Shown: positions 51,316-59,475 of the stretch, piece after piece
Layout: the number at the start of each line of letters is the position of its first letter
Numbering within the stretch: position 1 is the stretch's first letter
Assembly (NCBI RefSeq): GCF_011440375.1
Contig: NZ_JAAOIR010000004.1
Location: forward strand, 62,001-126,000
DNA: 64,000 nt
DNA from: Halorubellus sp. JP-L1
GTDB taxonomy: Archaea; Halobacteriota; Halobacteria; Halobacteriales; Natrialbaceae
Direction: 5' to 3'
Notes under the pieces: generated by a model
Databases searched by the model: none
What the model was told of the DNA's origin: nothing
Seen by the model: only the letters and a program-made list of their open reading frames with translations
Translations under genes and position numbers: made by a program

Positions 51316-53169
51316 ATGCAGAACGCGGCGGGATCCGCTACCGTGGGGCGACGCGAGCTCCTCGGCGCGCTCGGCACCAGCACGCTCGCGGCCAGCGCCG
51401 GCTGTACGCGCCGCCTTCGGTCGATCGCGGGCTGGCAGAGCCGATCCCAGATCTCGCTGTCCATCGCGACGCTGCCCGACGACGCCGACCCGTTCGCGCT
51501 CCGGGCCGCACGACAGATCGCGGAGTGGTTCCGGGCCGCCGGCATCGACGCGACCGTCACCCCGATGGCCAGAGAGGAACTCCACAGGCGGACGCTCCTC
51601 GACCACGACTACGACGCCTTCGTCGGCCGGATCGCTCCCGAGGTCGTCCGACCGAACTCGATGTACGCGCTCGTGCACTCGAAGTACGCGGACGTCGCCG
51701 GCTGGCAGAACCCGTTCGGGTACGCGAACCTCGACGTCGACGACGGCCTCGACGAGCAGCGCCGAGTGACCGGCGACGACCGCGTCGAGGTCGTCGCGGA
51801 CGTTCAGGAGACAGTCGCGCGGACGCAACCGTTCACGACGCTCGCGAAGCCAGACGACGTCCGCGCGGTCCGCACGTCGCGCTTCGAGAACTGGAGTGCG
51901 GACGTCCTCTCGAACCCACTCGGGTACCTGGCACTCGACCGCGCCGCGGACGCCCCGAGCGACGAGTCGACGCTCCGCGTCGTCGCTGCCGACCACCGCG
52001 TCACGGAGAACCTGAACCCGCTCGCCGTCGAGTACCGCGGGTTCGGGTACGTCATGGATCTCCTCTACGACTCGCTCGGGTACGTGACGGAAGCGGGAAC
52101 GGTCCAGCCGTGGCTCGCCGACGCCTGGGACGTCTCCGCGACCGCGGACGCGCCGACGGCACGAGTGAGTCTCCGCGACGACCTCTCCTGGCACGACGGC
52201 GAGTCCCTCACCGCGACCGACGTCGCGTTCACGTACGCGCTCCTCGCCGACACCTCCGTCGGTGCGAACGGCGACGGGGACGGCGACGACGGGACGAGGA
52301 CGGTCCGCACGTCGATGGACGGCGACGACGGGAACGTCGTCCCCGCGCCCGTGTTCGCGGAACGCAGCAGCCTCGTCGCGGACGTCGACGTCGTCGACGA
52401 GCAGACCGTCGACGTCCAGTTCGTCGAAGCGACGTCGTCGGTCGCCATGCACGCACTGACGATCCCGGTCCTCCCAGAGCACGTCTGGGCGGACCGAACC
52501 GGTCGGTCCTCGGTCAGCGGGATCGAGTTCGGGCCGACGACCGAAGCCCTCGTCACCGACAACGTCCCGCCCGTCGGGAGCGGCGCGTTCGAGTACGTCG
52601 ACAGCACGCCCCGCGAGACGCTCGTCCTCGAACGGTACGACGACCACTTCCTCGAGCGCGGCACCGACCCAGACGTCGACGGCGTCGCAGCGTACCGGCC
52701 CGCGTTCGATCGCGTCCGGATCGACGTCGTCGGGACCGACGACACCGCGGTCTCGCTCGTGAAGGACGACGAAGCGGACGTCACCGGAACGCCAGTCGGT
52801 GCGGGACTCGTCCCCGACATCGGCCGTTCGGACGACCTCGACCTCCTCGTCTCGCGCTCGAACGCCCCGTACGTCGTCGGGTACAACGTCCGCGGGCCGC
52901 CGCTCTCGAACCCGCGCTTCAGGAACACGCTCGCGCACCTCGTCGACCAGACCGCGCTCGTCGACCAGACGTTCCGCGGGTACGCCGAACCCGCGGTCAC
53001 GCCACTCACCGCCTCTCGCTGGGTTCCCGAGTCACTCGCGTTCGACGGCGAGAACCCCGTGACGCCGTTCCTCGGCAGCGACGGCGACCTCGACGTGCGC
53101 CGCGCGCGAGCCGCGTTCCGCGACGCCGGGTTCCAGTACGACGACGGGAAACTGGTCCGGACCACGTGA
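51316..53169 (+). CDS. extracellular solute-binding protein (family 5), Tat lipoprotein, lobes in permuted order
   Basis: A 617-residue lipoprotein: twin-arginine signal GRRELLGALGTSTLAASAGC with lipobox Cys30. Residues about 46-193 look like the C-terminal part of a peptide/nickel (SBP family 5) binding protein (AARQIAEWFRAAGIDATVTP, DYDAFVGR, WQNPFGYANLDVDD, RTQPFTTLAKPDDV). Residues 219-617 then look like the N-terminal and middle parts (STLRVVAADHRVTENLNPLA, LLYDSLGYV, LSWHDGESLTATDVAFTYAL, VGSGAFEYV, RNTLAHLVDQTALVDQTFRG) and the protein ends where the C-terminal part would begin. This is a circular permutation of the family. No permease or ATPase gene is near; a PAP2 gene follows after 30 bases. 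Confidence 0.85.
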   Translation: MQNAAGSATVGRRELLGALGTSTLAASAGCTRRLRSIAGWQSRSQISLSIATLPDDADPFALRAARQIAEWFRAAGIDATVTPMAREELHRRTLLDHDYDAFVGRIAPEVVRPNSMYALVHSKYADVAGWQNPFGYANLDVDDGLDEQRRVTGDDRVEVVADVQETVARTQPFTTLAKPDDVRAVRTSRFENWSADVLSNPLGYLALDRAADAPSDESTLRVVAADHRVTENLNPLAVEYRGFGYVMDLLYDSLGYVTEAGTVQPWLADAWDVSATADAPTARVSLRDDLSWHDGESLTATDVAFTYALLADTSVGANGDGDGDDGTRTVRTSMDGDDGNVVPAPVFAERSSLVADVDVVDEQTVDVQFVEATSSVAMHALTIPVLPEHVWADRTGRSSVSGIEFGPTTEALVTDNVPPVGSGAFEYVDSTPRETLVLERYDDHFLERGTDPDVDGVAAYRPAFDRVRIDVVGTDDTAVSLVKDDEADVTGTPVGAGLVPDIGRSDDLDLLVSRSNAPYVVGYNVRGPPLSNPRFRNTLAHLVDQTALVDQTFRGYAEPAVTPLTASRWVPESLAFDGENPVTPFLGSDGDLDVRRARAAFRDAGFQYDDGKLVRTT

Positions 53170-53199
53170 TCGAACGACTCCTCCCGCCACCATCCACAG

Positions 53200-54006
53200 A
53201 TGTCCCTCCTCCAACTCCTCGCGTCCGTCGTCGCCGTCGTCGCCGTCCTCCACGGCGTCGGTCTCGTCGCGGTCGTCGGGCGCGAACGCGTCTTCGCAGG
53301 CGGTTCGACGATTCGACGGAACGTTCACGCGGCGAGATACCTCATCGCGTTCCTCGGGGGCGTCCTCGCCATCAACAAGGTCGTCCGCGACGTGGGCGTG
53401 GAACTCTCCTGGTTCGTCGGCGCGAACGTCACGGGCGGCATCTACGCCATCGAGGGCGAACTCGTCGCGACCGTCCAGTCGTACGCGATGCCGGCGCTGA
53501 CGTCGTACTTCAGCGCCGTCTACGTGTACGGCTACGTGTTCCTCCTGACGTTCCCGCTGGTCGCGTACGCGTTCACCGACCGCAATCACCCACTTCGCGT
53601 CCTCCTCGTCGCGTACACCGTCAATTACCTCGTCGGCCTCGTCATGTACGTCGCGTTCGTCGCGTACGGGCCGCGGAACTACATGCCCGAGCTCGTCGAC
53701 TCGCTCCTGTACGTCCACTGGCCGGACGTCCAGTTGCTCACGAGTCGCGTGAACAGGAACACGAACGTCTTTCCGTCGCTGCACGCGTCGCTGTCCGCCA
53801 CGGTCGCGTTCGCCGCGTACCGGTTCCGGGCCGACTACCCGGCGTGGACGCCGATCGCAGCCTGGCTGGCGGCGTCGATCTCGGTCGCGACGGTCTACCT
53901 CGGCATCCACTGGATGACGGACGTGGTCGTCGGCGTCGCGCTCGCCGCCGGGAGCGTCGCGTTCGCGCTCCGCGTCGTCCAGTCCGACGACTCGACGGTG
54001 AATTAG
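53200..54006 (+). CDS. PAP2 family phosphatase (inositolphosphotransferase-like)
   Basis: A 268-residue membrane protein with about six helices. Phosphatase motifs: NTNVFPSLHASLSA (the PSGH motif, as PSLHA) and YLGIHWMTDVVVG (the SRxxxxxHxxxD motif reduced to GIHWMTD). The variant resembles AUR1/inositol phosphorylceramide synthase-type PAP2 proteins, which act on lipid head groups. It could transfer or remove a phospho-head group of archaeal lipids or polyprenyl phosphate. It lies 30 bases after the solute-binding protein gene and may share its transcript. Confidence 0.85.
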   Translation: MSLLQLLASVVAVVAVLHGVGLVAVVGRERVFAGGSTIRRNVHAARYLIAFLGGVLAINKVVRDVGVELSWFVGANVTGGIYAIEGELVATVQSYAMPALTSYFSAVYVYGYVFLLTFPLVAYAFTDRNHPLRVLLVAYTVNYLVGLVMYVAFVAYGPRNYMPELVDSLLYVHWPDVQLLTSRVNRNTNVFPSLHASLSATVAFAAYRFRADYPAWTPIAAWLAASISVATVYLGIHWMTDVVVGVALAAGSVAFALRVVQSDDSTVN

Positions 54007-54062
54007 TTCCGGTAGCGACTACTGCTTGTAAAGCGGCATTGAACCGCTCGCTCCAAAAAATC

Positions 54063-54181
54063 CCCCTCTAGCGGTTACTCACCTTGTCGACGAGGAAGAA
54101 CGGGATAGGGCCAAGGTCGGTTGCGACGGCCGTGCGGAGGCCAGCGACGAACTAGAATGCGAGCTTGGCAAACTTGATCAT
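54063..54181 (-). pseudogene. relic of the ZIP transporter gene (5' end only)
   Basis: Minus-strand sequence starting at the ATG 54181 reads MIKFAKLAF-stop-FVAGLRTAVATDLGPI, then PFFLVDKVSNR-stop, matching the start of the ZIP protein at 45843-46838 (MVEFVALAFVFVAGLVTAIA, PFFLVDDVSDRW) residue for residue with no gap. Codon 10 is TAG and the Trp codon after VSNR is also TAG. GTCGACGAGGAAGAACGGGA (plus strand) is identical in both. Homology covers about 38 codons and continues upstream into the promoter (to about 54225), then ends; the rest of the gene is absent. Confidence 0.9.
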
Positions 54182-54268
54182 CCCGACGCTCGATTCAATC
54201 CTCGCATAGTACCTCACCACGAATATACTATTTTCTCGTGTGACCTCATTAGGGCATAAATGACATAA

Positions 54269-56323
54269 TTATGACTTAGTTCGAATACTTTGAGGCAAAG
54301 ATGTATTTATATCATTAACCAACTGTGTGAAATTTTCCACGGACTTTTCTGTCAAGACTTCTCCCACATCATGCTTCTTTAGTTGCATATCAATATAGTC
54401 TGCAATTTCTCTCTTGCGGAAATCCGGTATGTCTCGACCTTGTTGCCCCCTTAGTTTTTGGAATCGAATATTCACGTCTTCTACAATTGATTGTTTACCC
54501 TCTCCTACCATCTCAAAATCACCCCTACTCACATCTTCATAAACATCGCAAACAAATCTTAAAAAGTCTTCGCGGTCAAATACGTCTTCAATTTCGACCT
54601 TATCTCCCTCTGAAATTGTTTTGTCAAGTATACTGTCGATACGGATAACATCTTCTTTATCTAAATAATCATCTTCTTCAATACGTCTATCTGAATTATC
54701 TTCAACACCGTCATAATCAAGTAGGAGAACATAATCGTATCCTTCACTTTCTAAAAACCGGGTATACTTCTCCCATTTAGCTCCACCTCCCATATCGACG
54801 ATCCCTGCGTCCTGGGCGAATTCTACCCGGCCTGAGTTCTGAAAGATATTCGCGAATCTCCGTAGATATACGCGGTCCGTATATCCTTCTACAAGTATTG
54901 TCTGGTTGCTTCCAAATAGGGAATCGCTGAATGTGGCGCCAAGAGCTCCTCTCACGGGTTCAAGAGAGTCACCGTCCAATTCCCTCGCCTTGGTGAGATT
55001 TGACTCAATTATAGTCCCTTCGTGACCATTCTTTGAAGAGATAACACGAAGACCGTTGATATGGCTCTTATCTAGCATGTATGGGGAATGGGTTGAATAC
55101 AAAATTTGATTAAAATCACTAAGGTTCGAAATAGCCTCAATGAGGTCCTTTTGTCTTTCGGGATGGAGGTGAATCCCAGGGTCGTCCAATAGGATTACTT
55201 GATTGCTAAAGGATTCCCCACCGTTGTTCGTGAGAAGACGTAGGAAGAATGTAAGAAATTCCTTAAATCCTCGAGATCGCTGGCTGACGTACTGTTCTTC
55301 TTCTGACTCGTCGGATATAAGTAATGTAGCTTTCCCATTGACAAAATCTAGATCGAATCGAATCTCTCCCTGTGTCCAGAATTTAGTGAATAAGCTGGTG
55401 AACTCAGACATGGCGCTCTCAATAGTAGATCGTCTTTCCCGGGGATCCATTCCCTCAACTTCGTCCGGACCGATGCCAATGAATTCTAAAAGACTCGAAT
55501 ACAATAATTCCTCTTTTTGCCCAACTTTATCGAGTTTAATCGAATCGTCAATAATAGGCGGATTCTGATATAAGACGGTCGAGAAAAAGTGATCAGCGAA
55601 GAGATCACCGGCTGGCCGAGAGCTAGATATTTTTCGCTCTAATTCCATAGCTTGACTAGTCAAAGGGCTAGGTAAATCATCAGATCGCGCCGAAACTAAT
55701 ATACCTTTCAGAGTCTGGTATTGGTTCTGGAGGCCTCCAATGTCCACTTTATCTGTACTTCGGAAGCTAGAATAAATGGACCCAGAGTTCCCTGATTGGG
55801 TGGCAATGGATTCGATTTCTTTTTGCGATTCCCCTATATCCTCCTCAGAAAGTTCATCCAGCATACTGGATGCTAAGCTTTTGAGGTCCTTGTGCAGATT
55901 CTGTGACCTCTCTTGGCGAGATGACTCATATTGTGTTATCTCAGATTCAATATCGGCAGATTCAACCGAGTAGCTGCCGTCAAAATATTTATATATGGTA
56001 ATGTCTATTTCTCGATCGATTTTCAGAAGGTCGGGTTGGTTAAATGAGGCAGTATGTCTTGAAGATGAAGAAGCAGGGGTCACCCCAGACAACCTAATAG
56101 ATACCATCGCGGTGTTTTCAAGATCGGGTGAACTAACATAGTCACAAACATCATCTTCGTTGAATCCTTTATTTGGCTCAAATCTTCTAAGGGCCTCTAA
56201 AATTGCAGTCTTGCCCGCTTCATTGGGTCCGACTAGAGTTGTAACTCCATCTTCAAGTGAAACCCATTCGGAATCAATAATTGAACGAAAGTTTTGGATT
56301 CTTACTTCATCAACCACTGTCAT
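54269..56323 (-). CDS. OLD family ATP-dependent endonuclease (AAA ATPase + TOPRIM), AT-rich
   Basis: A 684-residue protein. N-terminal ABC/SMC-like ATPase: Walker A VGPNEAGKTA at 31-40, signature-like SQRSRGFKEFLTFF at 347-360, Walker B VILLDDPGIHLHPE at 376-389, H-loop YSTHSP at 409-414. C-terminal TOPRIM nuclease domain: ILVEGYTDRVYL with Glu479 and VLLLDYDGVEDN with Asp536/Asp538. A coiled region lies about 125-175. This is the layout of OLD nucleases and of GajA of Gabija systems, but no GajB-type helicase follows. The gene is far richer in A+T than every neighbour and its codon use and lower acidity differ, so it was acquired by transfer. Leaderless start from the TATA element at 56346-56356. 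Confidence 0.9.
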   Translation of the reverse strand: MTVVDEVRIQNFRSIIDSEWVSLEDGVTTLVGPNEAGKTAILEALRRFEPNKGFNEDDVCDYVSSPDLENTAMVSIRLSGVTPASSSSRHTASFNQPDLLKIDREIDITIYKYFDGSYSVESADIESEITQYESSRQERSQNLHKDLKSLASSMLDELSEEDIGESQKEIESIATQSGNSGSIYSSFRSTDKVDIGGLQNQYQTLKGILVSARSDDLPSPLTSQAMELERKISSSRPAGDLFADHFFSTVLYQNPPIIDDSIKLDKVGQKEELLYSSLLEFIGIGPDEVEGMDPRERRSTIESAMSEFTSLFTKFWTQGEIRFDLDFVNGKATLLISDESEEEQYVSQRSRGFKEFLTFFLRLLTNNGGESFSNQVILLDDPGIHLHPERQKDLIEAISNLSDFNQILYSTHSPYMLDKSHINGLRVISSKNGHEGTIIESNLTKARELDGDSLEPVRGALGATFSDSLFGSNQTILVEGYTDRVYLRRFANIFQNSGRVEFAQDAGIVDMGGGAKWEKYTRFLESEGYDYVLLLDYDGVEDNSDRRIEEDDYLDKEDVIRIDSILDKTISEGDKVEIEDVFDREDFLRFVCDVYEDVSRGDFEMVGEGKQSIVEDVNIRFQKLRGQQGRDIPDFRKREIADYIDMQLKKHDVGEVLTEKSVENFTQLVNDINTSLPQSIRTKS

Positions 56324-56345
56324 GTCTTTAAAGGACGTTGGTCAG

Positions 56346-56356
56346 GAATATTAACA
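56346..56356 (-). promoter_or_regulatory. TATA box of the OLD nuclease gene
   Basis: GGAATATTAAC on the plus strand, i.e. GTTAATATTCC on the minus strand, 23 nt before the ATG at 56323. Confidence 0.65.
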
Positions 56357-56401
56357 GTTACGGCCAAGGGCCAGTTGTCAAAAAATATAGGTTACGATGG
56401 A

Positions 56402-57142
56402 CTAGCCAGAATCGTCTACAGTCCGAGTACTTTCGCCGGGCGTCTCCCGGATCGACGGCATCGCCGGGTCGCGGTACGGGGACCGACCGAGGACCGCGTC
56501 CTCGAGGTCCTGCTCGACGACTTGCTCGCGGAGCGATCGCTCCAATCGATTCACCTTCGTCACGTCCAGGTCCTGGGCCTCCATGAGCTCCTGGAAGCGA
56601 TCCTCGTCCGAGAGCGACTCGTAGCGGTCGTACAGCGACTCCATCTCGTCACCAGTGAGGCTCGCGACGAACGATTCGTCCTGGAGTCCGAGCTTGCGCT
56701 CGCGCTCGTCGTCGACCACGTACTTCAGGACGACCAGCGACACCTTCTCGATCGCGCGCTGCTGGCCGAACACGGTCAGGTCGAGGTCGACCATGATGCC
56801 CATCGCGCGGTCGCGCTCCCACGGCGTCACGTCGAGCGCCGAGGCGTACGCGTGCGTGATCCGGGCCTTCTCGAGGCGATGCATCCGGGCGCTGTGGCCC
56901 GCCATCGCGGGATGCTGCTCGTCGTGGAGCCGTCGGAGGTTCTCGCTCACGTCGCCGTCCGGTGACTCCGGGCGACCGATGATGGTCGCCGCTGGCGTCG
57001 CGACGTCCCAGCGCCGGAATCGCTCGTCCTTGACCGCGTCGACGCGCGACAGCGACCCGTCGCCCGGCCGCGAACTCACGTCCCGCCGCTCGACGTCGTC
57101 GAACGCGGGATCGACGTCGCGCGGCGGGTGCCCCTCAGTCAT
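56402..57142 (-). CDS. haloarchaeal RNA polymerase epsilon-subunit-like protein
   Basis: A 246-residue protein with a disordered acidic N-terminus, then a helical domain: RRWDVATPAATIIGRPESPD, ENLRRLHDEQHPAMAGHSAR, RITHAYASALDVTPWERDRA, EKVSLVVLKYVVDDERERKL. From memory this matches the protein annotated in haloarchaea as DNA-directed RNA polymerase subunit epsilon, with a cyclin-box-like helical core; I cannot verify by search. A CCCTTAAGTAG element (57166-57176) lies about 25 nt upstream. The island with the OLD gene ends right after its 3' end. Confidence 0.6.
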   Translation of the reverse strand: MTEGHPPRDVDPAFDDVERRDVSSRPGDGSLSRVDAVKDERFRRWDVATPAATIIGRPESPDGDVSENLRRLHDEQHPAMAGHSARMHRLEKARITHAYASALDVTPWERDRAMGIMVDLDLTVFGQQRAIEKVSLVVLKYVVDDERERKLGLQDESFVASLTGDEMESLYDRYESLSDEDRFQELMEAQDLDVTKVNRLERSLREQVVEQDLEDAVLGRSPYRDPAMPSIRETPGESTRTVDDSG

Positions 57143-57460
57143 ACGATGACGGTAGGGCCGCGCCGCTACTTAAGGGATGGGACCGCAGACGAAAGCCGGG
57201 GACGACGGCGACGAACGACGCCGGGTCGGACGGCGCCTACTTCCTCACTATCAACCATTGAAACCAGAATGACTTGAACGACGGTGGCCGTCGCACCCGA
57301 TCGCTTCGCGCGGTCCGGCCCCGCGGACGAGGACGTTCGAACCAATGTACGGCAGCGAAAGTGGAGCAAGAAAACCGTGGGAAGACCCACCGAGTGACGC
57401 CGTCTCGCACCGTTCCGGGAAGGAAACCCCTATGTTTTCGAAACGAAATACTCGCTGGTA
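57143..57460. other. intergenic region with divergent promoters
   Basis: About 318 bp between the epsilon-like gene and the divergent MATE gene. Contains the TATA box of the former (57166-57176) and a CCTATGTTTTCG element (57429-57440) that may serve the latter. No gene or strong repeat seen in between. Confidence 0.55.
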
Positions 57461-58912
57461 GTGGTCCGGTACCAGAATCCCGTCCGACTGCTCTTGCTCT
57501 CGGTCGGCCTCCTCCTCGCGAAGGCCGGCCTCGTCCGCCGAGAGCACGTCGAACGGACGACGGACCTCTCCTGGCCGCGGATCGTCACCGGCCTCGCGCG
57601 GATGAGCAAGAACGCGGTCGACGTGGCGATGGTCGGCATCGCCATCGGCGAAGTCGCGATCGCCGGCGTCGGGTTCGCCGGCCCGTTCTGGGGGATCGCG
57701 TTCTCGCTCGGCGGCGGGTTCGCCGCCGGGACGATCGCGCTCGTCTCCCAGGGGTTCGGCGCGGACGCGCACGACGAGATCGGGCAAGCGATCCGCTCCA
57801 GTACCGTCATCGTCCTCGCGCTCACCGTCCCCGTCGCCGCCGTCTTCGCGACCTACCCCCGGGCGCTCGTCGACCTCATCGCCGCGGAGCCGGCGACCGC
57901 CCGAGCGGGCGCGGAGTACCTCGGCGTCGTCGCGTTCGGCGTCCCGTTCGCTGGGCTGAACCTCGTCGGGAGTCGCGTCTTCATCGGCGCGGACGACGCG
58001 TGGACGCCGATGCTCGTCCGCGGCGGCGGCGCCATCGCGAACATCGCGGGGAACGCGGTGTTCATCTTCGCACTCGACATGGGCGTCGCCGGTGCGGCCC
58101 TCGGGACGGTGCTCGCGAACGTCCTCGTCACCGCGACGTTCGTGCTCGCGATGGTCGCCGGCCGCATCCCCGGCCTCGGCGACCTCCCCGTCCACGTCGA
58201 CCCGTTCGGGACGTACCTCGACTGGGCGACGATCCGGGACGTCTTCGAGATCGGCCTCCCGGTCGTCGGCCGGAACTCCGTGTGGACGGTCGCGAAGTTC
58301 CCGATGCTCGCCATCGTCGCGCTGTTCGGGCCGAGCGTCGTCGCGGCGTACGTCATCGTCCGCCGCATCCTCGGCTTGATGAACACGCCCGGCTGGGGCT
58401 TCGGACTCGCCGCGTCCAGCCTCGTCGGGCAGGAACTCGGCGAAGGCGACGAGGCCGACGCGGAGGCGTACGCGGACGACATCCTCGTGTTCTCGTTCGC
58501 GACGTACGCCGTGTTCGCGGTCGTCGTCGCCGCGTTCGCACAGCCGATCGTCGAACTGTTCGTCGGCCCGGACGCGAACCCGAACACGGTCCCCGTCGCC
58601 GTCGGTCTGACGTACGCCGCGTGCGTCGCCGTGATGGCCCAGAGCGTCAAGGGGACCGCGGCGGGGCCGCTCGACGCCTCGGGCGACACGAACTGGACGT
58701 TCTACAGTCAGGTCATCGGCATGGTCGGGTTCGCGATCCCGCTCGCGTACGTCGGCGCGGTCGTCCCCGCCGTCGGCATCGTCGGCCTCTACCTCTCCTT
58801 CATGGGGGAGGCACTCGTCCCCGCCATCATCAACTTCTGGCGGTACCGCTCCGGGAAGTGGAAGGCCATCAGCAAGGAGTACCGGCCCGAGACTCCCGTC
58901 GCGGACGACTGA
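57461..58912 (+). CDS. MATE family efflux transporter
   Basis: A 483-residue membrane protein with 12 helices in two homologous halves. The first half has MSKNAVDVAMVGIAIGEVAI and GGGFAAGTIALVSQGFGA, the second GLPVVGRNSVWTVAKFPMLA with MNTPGWGFGLAASSLVGQEL, the usual MATE repeats. Family members extrude cationic compounds using a Na+ or H+ gradient. The GTG at 57461 gives a family-length N-terminus with a short extra helix. Substrate unknown; monocistronic. Confidence 0.92.
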   Translation: MVRYQNPVRLLLLSVGLLLAKAGLVRREHVERTTDLSWPRIVTGLARMSKNAVDVAMVGIAIGEVAIAGVGFAGPFWGIAFSLGGGFAAGTIALVSQGFGADAHDEIGQAIRSSTVIVLALTVPVAAVFATYPRALVDLIAAEPATARAGAEYLGVVAFGVPFAGLNLVGSRVFIGADDAWTPMLVRGGGAIANIAGNAVFIFALDMGVAGAALGTVLANVLVTATFVLAMVAGRIPGLGDLPVHVDPFGTYLDWATIRDVFEIGLPVVGRNSVWTVAKFPMLAIVALFGPSVVAAYVIVRRILGLMNTPGWGFGLAASSLVGQELGEGDEADAEAYADDILVFSFATYAVFAVVVAAFAQPIVELFVGPDANPNTVPVAVGLTYAACVAVMAQSVKGTAAGPLDASGDTNWTFYSQVIGMVGFAIPLAYVGAVVPAVGIVGLYLSFMGEALVPAIINFWRYRSGKWKAISKEYRPETPVADD

Positions 58913-58963
58913 CCGACCGATCGTATCCGTGAGCCACCGGTCCGCCGTCGCGGTGCGGGACGC

Positions 58964-59386
58964 TCAGTCCGAGTCGACGAACGGGTTCTGTCCGCCGACG
59001 AGGTTCGTCTTGTAGACGCCGCGGGTCTTCGCGATCGAGTTCTCCTCTGCGTCGAAGAGTTCGGTCTCGACGACGCCCGTGTCGGAACCGTACCGGTCGA
59101 CGACGGCTTCGCCGTGAATGTCGCCTGTGGCGGGCCGGAGGTAGTCGATGCGGACGTCGAGCGTCGGTCCGGGATTGCCCTCGACGGACGCGAGCGCGGC
59201 GGCGGAGAGCGAGTCCGCGAGCGCGAACGGCACCGCGCCGTGCGCGAGCGTCGTCGTCTCCGACAGCGAGTGGTGGTCCTCGAGTGCGACGTGCCCCTTG
59301 GCCACGCCGTCTTCGGCCGCCGTGATCTCCAGGCCGAGGTGCTGACCGAACGGGTACTTCTCGTTGAAACGCTCGAGTACGTCCAT
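58964..59386 (-). CDS. PaaI family thioesterase (hotdog fold)
   Basis: A 140-residue hotdog-fold acyl-CoA thioesterase: FGQHLGLEITAAEDGVAKGH, LEDHHSLSETTTLAHGAVPF with the HGG-like catalytic motif present as HGA followed by ADSLSAAAL, then TLDVRIDYLRPA and GVVETELFDAEENSIAKTRG. These enzymes hydrolyse aromatic or short acyl-CoA thioesters. Start at 59386 gives the family N-terminus (MDVLERFNEKYPFGQH). Lies 89 bases after the HutG-like gene on the same strand. Confidence 0.88.
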   Translation of the reverse strand: MDVLERFNEKYPFGQHLGLEITAAEDGVAKGHVALEDHHSLSETTTLAHGAVPFALADSLSAAALASVEGNPGPTLDVRIDYLRPATGDIHGEAVVDRYGSDTGVVETELFDAEENSIAKTRGVYKTNLVGGQNPFVDSD

Positions 59387-59475
59387 GCAGTGCCCCTCGG
59401 GCACGGGGGACAAAACCATTGTCCTGGTTCGAACAGGTAACGTCGCGAATCGAAACCCGAGGGATCGCCGTCGAA

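Noticed and set aside
54269-56323. Complete Gabija (GajAB) defence system
   Set aside because: Only the GajA/OLD-like nuclease is present; the flanking gene is the unrelated epsilon-like protein and the NERD-UvrD helicase is 24 kb away on a different transcript.
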